Shown: positions 8,011-16,787 of the stretch, piece after piece | Layout of the letters: each line of letters opens with the position of its first letter | Position numbering within the stretch: the first letter of the stretch is position 1 | NCBI GenBank assembly: GCA_900553105.1 | Contig: USCE01000001.1 | Span: 1-63,711 of the forward strand | Source: an uncultured Sutterella sp. | GTDB lineage: Bacteria > Pseudomonadota > Gammaproteobacteria > Burkholderiales > Burkholderiaceae_F | Direction: 5' to 3' | Length of the DNA: 63,711 nucleotides | Notes under the pieces: model-generated | What the model was told of the DNA's origin: nothing | Databases searched by the model: none | Seen by the model: only the letters and a program-made list of their open reading frames with translations | Position numbers and translations under genes: made by a program

Positions 8011-9414
8011 ATGGATAGCAAATCGCGCAGTGGACGCTTTGATTTGTCGGCAAATAAATTGGTCGAAGATTTCAACGCTACCATCATGATCGAACAACGC
8101 AACTGTCCCTTCGACATTCGCGGCTCTCAAGCTCACGCCACCATGTTGGGCAAACAAGGCATTATTCCGAAAGAAGATGCCGAAGCCATTTGTCGCGGTC
8201 TTGACCAGGTCGCTCAAGAGATACGCGATGGAAAGTTCATTTTCCGCACGGCCGATGAAGACATTCATATGGCCATCGAAAAGCGTATGACCGAAATTGT
8301 CGGCCCGGCCGGCGGACGCTTGCATACGGGTCGCTCGCGCAACGACCAAACTACCACAACAACCAAAATGATGCTACGCCACACCATTCGCGAGGTTCAA
8401 CAAGCGATCTGCGAGTTACAACGAGAATGCGTGGAATTGGCCGCCCGCCATCTCGGCGTCATCATGCCGGGCTATACCCATATGCAAACAGGTCAACCGA
8501 TCCTTTTCTCGCACTGGATCATGGCGTACTTCTGGATGCTTGAGCGCGATTTCACTCGCTTTGACAATCTCTATACCCGTATGGGTTATTGTCCCCTGGG
8601 AGCCGCCGCACTGGCCGGTACCGACTTCCCGATCGACCGCTTTATGACCGCGAAGGCTTTAGGCTTTGATGCTCCGACGGAAAACTCCATTGACTCTGTC
8701 AGCGACCGTGACCACATGGTTGAATTTAACGCTTGTGCAGCCATGTGCTACATGCACTTGAGCCGTTTGTCGGAAGAACTCGTCATTTTCTCCACTCAAG
8801 ACTTTAAGTTCATTGAGTTGTCGGACGACTTCTGCACGGGCTCGTCTATCATGCCGCAAAAGAAAAACCCAGATATTGCCGAAAAGATTCGCGGCAAGAC
8901 CGGACGCGTTTACGGCAACCTCATGGCCATGCTCACGATTATGAAAGGTCTGCCTCTGGCCTACAACACCGACCTCTCGGAAGACAAAGAACAAGTATTT
9001 GACTCCATTGACACGCTGCTAGCGAGCCTTCGCATCATGACTCCGATGATTGCCAAGATGACGGTCAATGGCGATGTGACACGTGAAGCGGCCGACCGTG
9101 GCTATTCCAACGCCACAGACCTTGCCGACTACTTGGCTCGCAAAGGCGTCCCCTTCCGCGAAGCTCATCACGTGGTGGGCTCAATGGTTAATTACTGCAT
9201 CAAGCACGGCAAAAAACTCGATGACCTCACGATTGAAGAGTACAAGCAATTCAATGACAAAATCGAAGAAGACATCCGTCACGAAATTGCCCTTGATACA
9301 TGCGTGAAAGCTCGCAAATCCTACGGTGGAACGGCTCCTGAAGCCGTGCAACATCAATTGGATGTTGCACGTGAAGTCTTGGCCCGTCAAGAATCGGCTT
9401 GCCGCGAACAATAA
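8011..9414 (+). CDS. Argininosuccinate lyase-family C-N lyase, possibly not acting on argininosuccinate
   Basis: Fumarase/aspartase-superfamily enzyme that splits an N-succinyl C-N bond with release of fumarate. It has 467 residues. Conserved: HTGRSRNDQ (105-113), GYTHMQTGQP with the general-acid His157, SSIMPQKKNPD with the mobile-loop Ser279, and LPLAYN (314-319). Argininosuccinate lyases read YNxDLQEDKE here, but this protein has YNTDLSEDKE, so the Gln that contacts the arginine part is Ser323. The stretch before PLGAAALAG is also unusual. No other arginine gene is nearby. The next genes are a Dcu-type carrier and an MmgE/PrpD protein, so catabolism of an N-succinyl amino acid such as iminodisuccinate is an alternative to arginine synthesis. 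The family call is firm; the substrate is open. Confidence 0.88.
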   Translation: MDSKSRSGRFDLSANKLVEDFNATIMIEQRNCPFDIRGSQAHATMLGKQGIIPKEDAEAICRGLDQVAQEIRDGKFIFRTADEDIHMAIEKRMTEIVGPAGGRLHTGRSRNDQTTTTTKMMLRHTIREVQQAICELQRECVELAARHLGVIMPGYTHMQTGQPILFSHWIMAYFWMLERDFTRFDNLYTRMGYCPLGAAALAGTDFPIDRFMTAKALGFDAPTENSIDSVSDRDHMVEFNACAAMCYMHLSRLSEELVIFSTQDFKFIELSDDFCTGSSIMPQKKNPDIAEKIRGKTGRVYGNLMAMLTIMKGLPLAYNTDLSEDKEQVFDSIDTLLASLRIMTPMIAKMTVNGDVTREAADRGYSNATDLADYLARKGVPFREAHHVVGSMVNYCIKHGKKLDDLTIEEYKQFNDKIEEDIRHEIALDTCVKARKSYGGTAPEAVQHQLDVAREVLARQESACREQ

Positions 9415-9423
9415 CATCAGTTT

Positions 9424-9456
9424 GATTGCAGGGCGCAGCAAAAGCACCCTGCAATC
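9424..9456 (+). other. Intercistronic hairpin between lyase and Dcu gene
   Basis: GATTGCAGGG (9424-9433) pairs with CCCTGCAATC (9447-9456) around a short loop, followed by ACTTTTAT. It lies 10 bp after the lyase stop and 25 bp before the dcu start. With no solid T run it is probably a weak attenuator or mRNA-stability element between two operon genes. Confidence 0.5.
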
Positions 9457-9481
9457 ACTTTTATAAAAGGATTCTCTTATT

Positions 9482-10816
9482 ATGGAAACGGATATCAACT
9501 TTTGGCTGCAATTGGCAGTCATGATGGTCTGTATCGGCATCGGGGGGCGCTACGGCGGTGTCGGGCTCGGCGCAGCCGGCGGCGTCGGTGTCAGTATTCT
9601 CGTTTTGGGATTTGGCCTTCAACCGGCCTCGCCCCCGGTCTCCACACTTTTGATTATCGTGGCCGTGATCGCCTGTACGAGTATTTTACAAGGTGCCGGC
9701 GGTCTTGACCTTTTGGTTCGCGTTGCAGAAAAAATGCTTCGCAAGTGGCCTAGCGCTATTACGATTGTCGGGCCCTTTGTTTGCTCGCTATTTGTCGTGC
9801 TTTGCGGCACGGCTTACGTGGCTTTTGCCGTGTATCCGGTCGTCGCAGAAGTTGCCGCCTCGGCTAAGGTACGTCCCGAACGCCCGATGGCCGCCTCTGT
9901 GATCTCGGCCGGGATCGCCGTCGTTGCTAGCCCCATGAGTGCCGCCATGGCCGCCTTAGTGGCAAGCCTTGCGGTGTTGGACGTCTCGCTTATCCAAATT
10001 CTTGCTGTCACGGTACCTGCATTCATTATCGCCACGCTTTGCACCTGCTTGTGCGTATTCTGGAAAGGCACAGAATTGGAAAAAGATCCCGAGTTTATCC
10101 GTCGCGTGCAAGCCGGCGAATACCAAGAACTCGCCCCGCACGATAACTCCAAACCCATCCAAGCCACTAAGAGCGAAAAACTCGCCGTGAGCATCTTCTT
10201 ACTCGGCGTTTTAACCGTGATTGCTTTCGGTACATTCAAAGAGCTGTTGCCGGCGTGGGAATCCGGCGGCAAAGTCTCCACCTTGCCAATTCCGTCCTTG
10301 ATTCAAATGTTGATGTTGGCCTTCGGTCTTTTCATCATCGTTTTCTGTAAGGTTCCGAGCAGCAAGTTCGCTAACGGCTCAGTCTTTGTCTCTGGCTTAA
10401 TCGGCGTCGTTGGTGTTTTCGGTGTCTCTTGGTTAACGGGAACGTTCTTTGAAGCCTACAAACCGCTGTTTGTCGGACTCTTCACCGACATGGCCAAATC
10501 GGCTCCGATGCTCTTCGGCGTTGTGCTCTTTTGCTTCTCTGCCGTTATTTTGAGTCCTTCGGCCACGACTGCTGCGCTGTATCCTTTAGGCGTGACAATC
10601 GGCATCCCCGCTCCGCTTCTAGTCGCTCTTTTCCCGGCAACGTGCGGCGACTTCATCATCCCGGGCGGCGCACAAATCGGTTGTACGGCCTTTGACCGAA
10701 CGGGTACGACTCGCTTAGGAAAATATGTTGTCAATCACAGCTACATCATCCCGGGATTCGTGCACGTGATCAGCGGTGTTGTTGCCGGTTACTTCTTATC
10801 GGCAATAATCTTCTAA
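9482..10816 (+). CDS. Dcu-family C4-dicarboxylate carrier, divergent type (copy 1)
   Basis: Inner-membrane secondary carrier of about 444 residues with roughly 10-12 hydrophobic segments. Dcu-family marks are SILVLGFGLQPASPPVS, ILQGAGGLDLLVRVAEKMLRKWP, RPERPMAASVISAG and the C-terminal FDRTGTTRLGKYVVNHSYIIPG. Where the copy at 19601 has GTGHVVYTMLP this protein has GTAYVAFAVYPV, and PTYPSDLAA is replaced by PGGAQIGCT. The copy at 17846 shares both changes, so these two form a subtype whose substrate may differ from fumarate/succinate. It lies between the lyase and MmgE/PrpD genes and probably imports their substrate or exchanges product (inference). Confidence 0.88.
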   Translation: METDINFWLQLAVMMVCIGIGGRYGGVGLGAAGGVGVSILVLGFGLQPASPPVSTLLIIVAVIACTSILQGAGGLDLLVRVAEKMLRKWPSAITIVGPFVCSLFVVLCGTAYVAFAVYPVVAEVAASAKVRPERPMAASVISAGIAVVASPMSAAMAALVASLAVLDVSLIQILAVTVPAFIIATLCTCLCVFWKGTELEKDPEFIRRVQAGEYQELAPHDNSKPIQATKSEKLAVSIFLLGVLTVIAFGTFKELLPAWESGGKVSTLPIPSLIQMLMLAFGLFIIVFCKVPSSKFANGSVFVSGLIGVVGVFGVSWLTGTFFEAYKPLFVGLFTDMAKSAPMLFGVVLFCFSAVILSPSATTAALYPLGVTIGIPAPLLVALFPATCGDFIIPGGAQIGCTAFDRTGTTRLGKYVVNHSYIIPGFVHVISGVVAGYFLSAIIF

Positions 10817-10834
10817 AATAGTGCGATATAAATT

Positions 10835-10862
10835 GTGAGTCGCTCACCCCCGAGCGACTCAC
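10835..10862 (+). other. Perfect 11-bp intercistronic hairpin
   Basis: GTGAGTCGCTC (10835-10845) is repeated inverted as GAGCGACTCAC (10852-10862). There is no T tract, so it is unlikely to be an intrinsic terminator. It lies between the carrier and the MmgE/PrpD gene and could stabilise the upstream mRNA. Confidence 0.5.
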
Positions 10863-10896
10863 CTCCTGTCTCAAAGACAACTCCCGGAGTGCAACA

Positions 10897-12300
10897 ATGC
10901 AACAAGATAAACAACTGATTTCCGAGCAATTAGCCCGCTTTGTCGTCTGGACTAAGTTTGAGGACATTCCGTCTGAACTCGTGACCAAAGCTCAACGACA
11001 CATTCTCGATAGTGTTGGCGCCGGGATTGCCGGCGCGGTTAGCCCGGAGACAAAATTACTGAATAAAGTTTTCACAATCTGCGGAGAAACCGGTGGTAAT
11101 GTCCCGCTCTGGGGCAAAGGCATCAAGGCTTCTGCTCGCAATGCCGCACTCAATAACGGTGTCTCCTCGCACACTTTTGAGCTCGATGACACCAACGGCT
11201 GTGACCATTCTGGCGCCGTTGTAGTACCGGCGGCCTTTGCCGCATTAAGCCTTTGTAATCGTCCGATTGACGGCAAAGAATTTATCGTTGCTGTCGTCTT
11301 GGGCTACGATCTTGCCCGACGAGCCCTTGAGTCTTGCGGTGCTTACGAACCTCATAACGGCGCAGGATGGCACTCCACGGGTACGTGCGGCGTATTCGGT
11401 GCCGCGGCCGCCGTCGGTCGCTTAATCGGTTTGGATGTCGAACGCATGCAAGCCGCTCTTGGTATTGCTACAAGCTTTGCAGCCGGACAATGGTCATTTG
11501 TGCATGACGGCGCTCAAAATAAACGCTTGCACGTCGGAAATGCTGCCCACGGCGGCTTGTTAGCCTGTTTACTGGCTCGAGAAGGTTTCACTGGTCCTAA
11601 GATGGCTTTTGAAGAAGTCTGGGGCGGCTTCTCCAAGACCTTTGCGCCCACCACACAAGATCCCGAAGCATGGTTGCGCGACTTGGGCAAAAACTGGAAA
11701 CTCGGTCGTTGTTCAATCAAACCGCATGCTTCCTGCCGAAGCTCGCACTCCTCGGTGGATGCCGTCAATATCATCATGGCCGCGCACAACCTGCAACCGG
11801 CCGATATTGCCAAAGTACACATTAAGATCAACCCGTTTGTTCATGGTATGTGCGGCGGCAGAAAACTCGATCCGATGCCGGCCGCCCAAATGAGCATTGC
11901 CTACGGCATCGCTGCACGATTGGTTTTCGGCGGCGCCAATCTGACGGCGTACACGCGTACCAATCGCCATGACTCGAGAATTCGTCAAGCCATGGATAAG
12001 GTGGAGTTTGAGATTGACCCGACGCAAAAGGATGAAGATGAACCGTTTGTGACGGTGGTGACAACCACGGGCCAACAGTACACCGAACGCGTCCTTTATC
12101 CCTTGGGCGCTCCGCAAAACCCGGTCAGCGACGAGGCTCTCCTGAGCAAATATCGCGACATCGCCGGCATGGTCTTCTCCGAAGAGGTGGTCGAAGGCAT
12201 TGCCGAGTTCTTGTTAGACCTGCAAAACAAAGACTCGCTTGATCCTGTGGTCAAACTCTTAGGTAGCAAACCAATCTCAACGGCTCAATTTGATATTTAA
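10897..12300 (+). CDS. MmgE/PrpD family protein
   Basis: Member of the 2-methylcitrate dehydratase/iminodisuccinate epimerase/cis-aconitate decarboxylase superfamily, 467 residues. Visible: RHILDSVGAGIAGA near the N-terminus, NNGVSSHTFELDDTNG, WHSTGTCGVFGAAAAVGRLIGLD, HVGNAAHGGLLACLLAREGFTGP, and SIKPHASCRSSHSSVDAV with the family Lys-Pro-(His/Tyr)-x-x-Cys. Members act on small di- and tricarboxylates. Immediate neighbours are a Dcu carrier and an argininosuccinate-lyase-like C-N lyase, which makes an iminodisuccinate-epimerase-type role attractive. Methylcitrate dehydratase is less likely because no prpB or prpC is present. The substrate cannot be settled from sequence. Confidence 0.85.
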   Translation: MQQDKQLISEQLARFVVWTKFEDIPSELVTKAQRHILDSVGAGIAGAVSPETKLLNKVFTICGETGGNVPLWGKGIKASARNAALNNGVSSHTFELDDTNGCDHSGAVVVPAAFAALSLCNRPIDGKEFIVAVVLGYDLARRALESCGAYEPHNGAGWHSTGTCGVFGAAAAVGRLIGLDVERMQAALGIATSFAAGQWSFVHDGAQNKRLHVGNAAHGGLLACLLAREGFTGPKMAFEEVWGGFSKTFAPTTQDPEAWLRDLGKNWKLGRCSIKPHASCRSSHSSVDAVNIIMAAHNLQPADIAKVHIKINPFVHGMCGGRKLDPMPAAQMSIAYGIAARLVFGGANLTAYTRTNRHDSRIRQAMDKVEFEIDPTQKDEDEPFVTVVTTTGQQYTERVLYPLGAPQNPVSDEALLSKYRDIAGMVFSEEVVEGIAEFLLDLQNKDSLDPVVKLLGSKPISTAQFDI

Positions 12301-12347
12301 CCGTCAAGCCTTTGCCTGATTGTGTCGAATCGTGGGCTGTTTTTTCC

Positions 12348-12375
12348 GCCCACCGCTTATTGCGGTGGGCTTTTG
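12348..12375 (+). terminator. Rho-independent terminator after the MmgE/PrpD gene
   Basis: GCCCACCGC (12348-12356), loop TTATT, GCGGTGGGC (12362-12370), then TTTTG. It closes the lyase-carrier-MmgE/PrpD unit and separates it from the lar genes. Confidence 0.85.
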
Positions 12376-12416
12376 TTATGATAAGAGCCATGTTTTAAAA
12401 CTCTTTATTACCTATC

Positions 12417-13172
12417 ATGTCCCAAACGATCGACAGCCTTTTGCGCGCGGTGCAATCGGGCGAACTTTCAGTTCAAGACGCCAAGGCGCAACTCACACAA
12501 GCGTCCTACGCTGAAATGGGCTTTGCCAAACTCGATACAGCTCGGGCTTCTCGTACGGGCTTTGCCGAAGTGGTTTTTTGTCCCAAGAAAGCCAACGATC
12601 ATCTGTTAGCCATCTTCGAGCGTCTCATTAAAACCCATGGCGAAGTATTAGGTACACGTTGCTCGCCCGAGCAATTTGACATGCTTCATCAGGCATTGCC
12701 GCAACTTTGCTACGACGGTCAAAGTCGTATCGTCAAATTTGCTAAAGACAAACCGCTTATCGGCCAAATAGCCATATGCACAGCCGGCACTGCCGATATC
12801 GCCGTTGCGGAAGAATGCGCTCAAACAGCTGAATTTTTCGGACATAAAGTTGATCGAATCTATGACGTGGGCGTTAGCGGCATCCACAGACTTTTAAGTC
12901 AACTCGATCGCATACAGAAGGCCAATTGTGTGGTGGCCATTGCCGGTATGGAAGGAGCATTAGCTTCCGTTATCGCAGGCCTTGTCAGCAATCCTGTCAT
13001 TGCCGTTCCGACCTCGGTGGGCTACGGAGCGAATTTTCACGGCTTGTCGGCCCTTCTAACCATGATTAACAGCTGCGCCAACGGCGTTGGCACCGTCAAT
13101 ATCGACAATGGATTTGGAGCAGCGTTTTTAGCATGCCAAATTAACCGCTTGGCCTGTCGTCAAGCACAATAG
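12417..13172 (+). CDS. larB: Nickel-pincer cofactor biosynthesis protein LarB (NaAD carboxylase/hydrolase)
   Basis: Carboxylates the pyridinium ring of nicotinic acid adenine dinucleotide and cleaves the phosphoanhydride, giving P2CMN, the first step to the nickel-pincer nucleotide. It has 251 residues with a C-terminal PurE/AIRC-like domain: ICTAGTADIAVAEECAQTAEFFG, RIYDVGVSGIHRLL, VAIAGMEGALASVIAGL and VIAVPTSVGYG. The start at 12417 has no strong ribosome site (the preceding DNA is T/A-rich). It is first of larB-larC-larE, all rightward with gaps of 18 and 1 bp. Its cofactor client LarA is encoded at 39729-41003. Confidence 0.94.
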   Translation: MSQTIDSLLRAVQSGELSVQDAKAQLTQASYAEMGFAKLDTARASRTGFAEVVFCPKKANDHLLAIFERLIKTHGEVLGTRCSPEQFDMLHQALPQLCYDGQSRIVKFAKDKPLIGQIAICTAGTADIAVAEECAQTAEFFGHKVDRIYDVGVSGIHRLLSQLDRIQKANCVVAIAGMEGALASVIAGLVSNPVIAVPTSVGYGANFHGLSALLTMINSCANGVGTVNIDNGFGAAFLACQINRLACRQAQ

Positions 13173-13190
13173 TAGGAAAGGATCTTTACG

Positions 13191-14540
13191 ATGAGCGTGT
13201 TGGTATTGAACGCTTCAAGCGGAATCAGCGGCGACATGACCGTTGCGGCGCTTTTAGATTTAGGTGCGAATTACTCCACACTTGAGCGCGTGCTCAAAAC
13301 CTTGCCCGATCAACAATTTGAGATCGCTGTTTCTCGGGTAAAAAAATCCTCACTGGATGCCTGTGATTTTAAGGTTTCACTTTTAAATGGCGCAGCCGAT
13401 ACCGATCATGACATGCATTACCTTTTCGGTCATTTGGACGATGCATCAATACATGCAACAGATGAGCACAGTCACGAGCATCCGCATGAGCACGAGCATG
13501 TTCATGACCATCATGAGCACACTCATCAACATGGTGAGCACACCCATCATGAACATCGTCATTTAAATGACGTTCTAGCAATCATCAACGCCACGTGTGC
13601 AACCGACGGTGCCAAGGCGTTGGCTGCCAAGATTTTCAACATCGTGGCACAAGCTGAAGCGCACTCTCACGGACTTCCCGTTGATCAAGTTCATTTTCAC
13701 GAAGTCGGCGCCTTAGATTCCATTATTGATATTCTCTCGGTAGCCGTTTTAATTGATTCGCTCAACGTGACGCAAGTCATCGTGACTGCCCTGGGTGAAG
13801 GCTTCGGTGAAATTCGCTCTCAGCACGGCATTCTGCCCATTCCAGTTCCTGCCGTGGCCCACATCGCTCAAGCACACGGTTTGCTCCTCTCGCGCATCAA
13901 TTGCCGCGGAGAGTTCGTCACTCCTACAGGTGCTGCGATTGTGGCGGCAATCAAAACTGGGAATGAAATGCCCGAACGTTATCGAATCCTTAAAACCGGT
14001 CTTGGGGCCGGCAAGCGTGACTATCCCAAAGCTAGTCTTTTGCACGCCATGCTGATAGAGCCAGTTAGCGACAGTCAGAACACAACACCTGACTCCGTTA
14101 CGTTGCTTCAAGCCAATATCGATGACAGCACGCCCGAGATGTTAGGGTTTGCCTTGGAGCAGCTTTACGAAGAAGGGATTTTAGAGGCATGGTTTACACC
14201 CGCTTTCATGAAAAAAGGCCGTCCCGCCTATATTCTTAACGCACTATGTCGTCTTGGCGATGAAGGCCGTTTTGAGCAAGTATTCTTTAAATACACCACA
14301 ACGATCGGTGTCCGTAGACAAATACTTACACGGACTGTTCTGCCTCGAAAAATACAGACAGTTCCCACCGCTTACGGCGCCGTTGATGTGAAGACTTGTA
14401 CGTTTACGGATTCAGACGGCCAGAGTGTTACACGTCACTATCCCGAGTTTGAAAGCGCCAAACGCGCGGCCATTGAGAATAATGTTGCATTGGCTGACGT
14501 CTACCGCGCAGCCAAAAATGCCGCCGATCTTGAGGATTAA
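13191..14540 (+). CDS. larC: Nickel insertion protein LarC (pyridinium-3,5-bisthiocarboxylate nickel cyclometallase)
   Basis: CTP-dependent enzyme that inserts Ni into pyridinium bisthiocarboxylate mononucleotide to finish the NPN cofactor. It is one uninterrupted frame of 449 residues; in Lactobacillus plantarum the same protein comes from two frames joined by ribosomal shifting, and no shift is needed here. N-terminal NASSGISGDMTVAALLDLGA is followed by a low-complexity His-rich stretch (about residues 93-124), a plausible nickel store. Next come QVHFHEVGALDSIIDI and GEFVTPTGAAIVAAI, and the C-terminal domain begins at QANIDDSTPEMLG. It lies between larB and larE. Confidence 0.95.
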   Translation: MSVLVLNASSGISGDMTVAALLDLGANYSTLERVLKTLPDQQFEIAVSRVKKSSLDACDFKVSLLNGAADTDHDMHYLFGHLDDASIHATDEHSHEHPHEHEHVHDHHEHTHQHGEHTHHEHRHLNDVLAIINATCATDGAKALAAKIFNIVAQAEAHSHGLPVDQVHFHEVGALDSIIDILSVAVLIDSLNVTQVIVTALGEGFGEIRSQHGILPIPVPAVAHIAQAHGLLLSRINCRGEFVTPTGAAIVAAIKTGNEMPERYRILKTGLGAGKRDYPKASLLHAMLIEPVSDSQNTTPDSVTLLQANIDDSTPEMLGFALEQLYEEGILEAWFTPAFMKKGRPAYILNALCRLGDEGRFEQVFFKYTTTIGVRRQILTRTVLPRKIQTVPTAYGAVDVKTCTFTDSDGQSVTRHYPEFESAKRAAIENNVALADVYRAAKNAADLED

Positions 14541-14541
14541 A

Positions 14542-15339
14542 ATGATCTGTCTGCAAAACGCACGCCAACATTTTCATACTCTGGCTACAGGGCCGGCCAT
14601 TGTTGCGTTTTCGGGTGGGGTTGACAGCCTTTTGGTCTTAAAACTTGCAGCAGAGGCATTTTTACCTCAAAATCCTCTATACGCGCTTTATGCCAACGCA
14701 CCGTGGATGCCTTCACATGCAAAAGAAGAGGCCATTGAAGCAGCAACTGCCATCGGAGTTCCTCTATCGGTGATTGATCTACCCGATGCTCGGTCAATCG
14801 GTATCAATCACAATCCCTTAGATCGATGCTACCGATGCAAGAGTGCCGTTTTTAATGCCTTCCGTGCATTTGCTCGTGAACACAACATTGACATCATTCT
14901 CGAGGGATCTCACGTTGACGATCTAAATGTCTACCGCCCGGGGCTAAAAGCCATTGCCGAATCTGGAGCCATAAGCCCGCTAAAAACCTTAGGTATACAT
15001 AAAACTGATGTTAGACGCCTGTTGTCCGAATTAGGCATCTGCTTGGCGCAAAAACCCTCCGGCTCTTGCTTGGCAACTCGCTTGCCCTACGGGGCACCAC
15101 TTGAGGCCGATACACTCAAGAAAATTGACTTGGCGGAAACGGCTTTAACCAATATGGGCTTTCATCAAATTCGCTTGCGCGTACACGGTGAAATTGCTCG
15201 TCTGGAACTTTCCAGCGAAGAGCTCGCCGCTGCTGTCAATCAACGTCACAAAATCATCTCTAAACTGAAATCTCTCGGTTGGCGCTATATCACATTGGAT
15301 TTAGAAGGTTTTCGTTCTGGCAGCATGGATGTTCTTTAA
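14542..15339 (+). CDS. larE: Sulfur transferase LarE of nickel-pincer cofactor synthesis, three-cysteine type
   Basis: Converts the two carboxylates of P2CMN to thiocarboxylates after adenylylation. It is a PP-loop ATPase with VAFSGGVDS at 21-29. The ATG at 14542 is 1 bp after larC and gives 265 residues; the frame is open upstream but only inside larC. Cys176 in KPSGSCLATR corresponds to the sacrificial cysteine of the L. plantarum enzyme. In addition RCYRCK supplies Cys96 and Cys99. A CxxC plus Cys176 triad is what is expected of LarE proteins that carry a [4Fe-4S] cluster and recycle sulfur rather than consume their own cysteine (from knowledge of the family). This protein is therefore probably catalytic and not single-use. 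Confidence 0.93.
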   Translation: MICLQNARQHFHTLATGPAIVAFSGGVDSLLVLKLAAEAFLPQNPLYALYANAPWMPSHAKEEAIEAATAIGVPLSVIDLPDARSIGINHNPLDRCYRCKSAVFNAFRAFAREHNIDIILEGSHVDDLNVYRPGLKAIAESGAISPLKTLGIHKTDVRRLLSELGICLAQKPSGSCLATRLPYGAPLEADTLKKIDLAETALTNMGFHQIRLRVHGEIARLELSSEELAAAVNQRHKIISKLKSLGWRYITLDLEGFRSGSMDVL

Positions 15340-15448
15340 TTTTGTTATTTTCCTCTAAGGAAACCTCTGAGAAAAAATGCTGAAATCAGGCAATGTTAAG
15401 CGCTACACTATGAAGTGTTTCTAACCCTTTTCAGAAAGGAAACTTCCA

Positions 15449-16552
15449 ATGACTGAACATATTGATCCCATCAAAGTATGGGAAGATTTGCACAAAATCC
15501 CCGAGCTTGGCATGCAAGAATTCAAAACATCGGCTTACATTGCCCAAGCTCTGAAAGACATGGGGGTTGAAACACAAACCGAACTTGGCGGAACGACTGG
15601 TGTAATGGGCGTCATCAAGGGTGAAGAACCCGGTCCCGTTGTGTTGCTTCGTGCCGACATGGATGCCTTGCCCTTCACGATTGACGGAAAGGATTGCGCC
15701 ATTCACGCATGCGGCCATGACTCTCACTGCGCCATGGTGCTTGCGGCCACCAGCCGTTTGAAAGACAAGGTGAAGAAGGGCACGTTAAAGATTCTTTTCC
15801 AACCGTCTGAAGAATTAATCAATGGTGCCTTAGCCATGATTGATGCCGGCGTCATTGAAGACGTTGATTACGCATTGGGCGCTCACATTCGTCCTGTGCA
15901 AGACGTACCCGCTGGCAAGATTTGTCCGGCAGTCAATCACACGGCATCCAACACGTTGAAGGTAGAGGTTCACGGTCGAAGCGCCCATGCAGCCCGTCCT
16001 CACTTAGGCGTTAATGCCATTGATGTGGCCCTGGCCATCATCCAAGGTGTTCAAGCTCAATGGTTTAACCCGACAAGTATCTGGTCCATGAAGGCCACGC
16101 AAATTCATGCTGACTCGGGTGCTACGAACTCGATTCCTCCCACGGCACAAATCACTTTTGACTGCCGCGCACAAACCAATCCCTTGATGAAGGACTTCCG
16201 CGAACGCTTCGAAACGCTCGTGCATTCCACGGCTCAAGCCTATGGGGCTACCGCTACGATTTCTGAAGCTGGTGCTTGCCCGGCCGCTGAATACGATGAA
16301 GATTTCAAGGCAATGGTGATGGAATCGATTGTTCGTACTCACGGTGAAGAAGCCCTAGCTCCTGCTTGCGGCGGTGGCGGTGAAGACTTCCACTACTACA
16401 AGATGCACAAACCGTCCATCAAGTCTGCCTACTTCGGCTTGGGTGTAGGCGCTGCGCCGGGCTTGCATGCTGCCAACATGCACTTCGATCCTCAATATCT
16501 CCCGATGGGCGTTGACGTGATGGTTGATGTTGTTGAACGTCTGCTTGGCTAA
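15449..16552 (+). CDS. M20D-family amidohydrolase (hippurate/N-acyl amino acid hydrolase type)
   Basis: Dinuclear metal hydrolase of 367 residues that removes N-acyl groups from amino acids or related amides. Metal-site motifs are RADMDALP (69-75), ACGHDSH with Cys88 and His90, the FQPSEE glutamates at 121-122, and GAHIRP with His146. The dimerisation/lid domain carries VHGRSAHAARPHLGVNAID, and the C-terminal metal ligand lies in LHAANMHFDP. The bound Cys is typical of IAA-amino-acid/hippurate hydrolases. It is 110 bp from larE, with a ribosome site AGAAAGGAA and its own terminator, so it is probably a separate unit. The substrate is unknown; an N-acyl amino acid would fit the amino-acid/dicarboxylate theme. 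Confidence 0.85.
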   Translation: MTEHIDPIKVWEDLHKIPELGMQEFKTSAYIAQALKDMGVETQTELGGTTGVMGVIKGEEPGPVVLLRADMDALPFTIDGKDCAIHACGHDSHCAMVLAATSRLKDKVKKGTLKILFQPSEELINGALAMIDAGVIEDVDYALGAHIRPVQDVPAGKICPAVNHTASNTLKVEVHGRSAHAARPHLGVNAIDVALAIIQGVQAQWFNPTSIWSMKATQIHADSGATNSIPPTAQITFDCRAQTNPLMKDFRERFETLVHSTAQAYGATATISEAGACPAAEYDEDFKAMVMESIVRTHGEEALAPACGGGGEDFHYYKMHKPSIKSAYFGLGVGAAPGLHAANMHFDPQYLPMGVDVMVDVVERLLG

Positions 16553-16609
16553 CCTTGCCTATTGCGCTTTGATTGGCTGGTTCAGCTAATTGAGGCGCAA
16601 ACGTTTATC

Positions 16610-16644
16610 AGACTCCTGAAAACCAAAACGCAGGAGTCTTTTTA
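16610..16644 (+). terminator. Rho-independent terminator after the M20 amidohydrolase
   Basis: AGACTCCTG (16610-16618) pairs with CAGGAGTCT (16631-16639), followed by TTTTTATT. Confidence 0.85.
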
Positions 16645-16787
16645 TTGTGTTTTTGATGTGTTTAGCGCCCAACCAGAGTCTGCGCAAAACATCTTTGAAA
16701 TTGGGCTTGGTACGTAAGAGAAATTTGATGCAGATGAGAACCCGTTTGAGAAACTCCACCCGCGATGAAAAGACAGCTTGTGCGGTA

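Noticed and set aside
10897..12300. 2-methylcitrate dehydratase PrpD of the methylcitrate cycle
   Set aside because: No prpB, prpC or acnD is nearby, and the neighbours are a C-N lyase and a Dcu carrier. The family is broad, so only the family call is made.
13191..14540. Programmed frameshift in larC as in L. plantarum
   Set aside because: The frame is continuous for 449 codons, covering both LarC parts.
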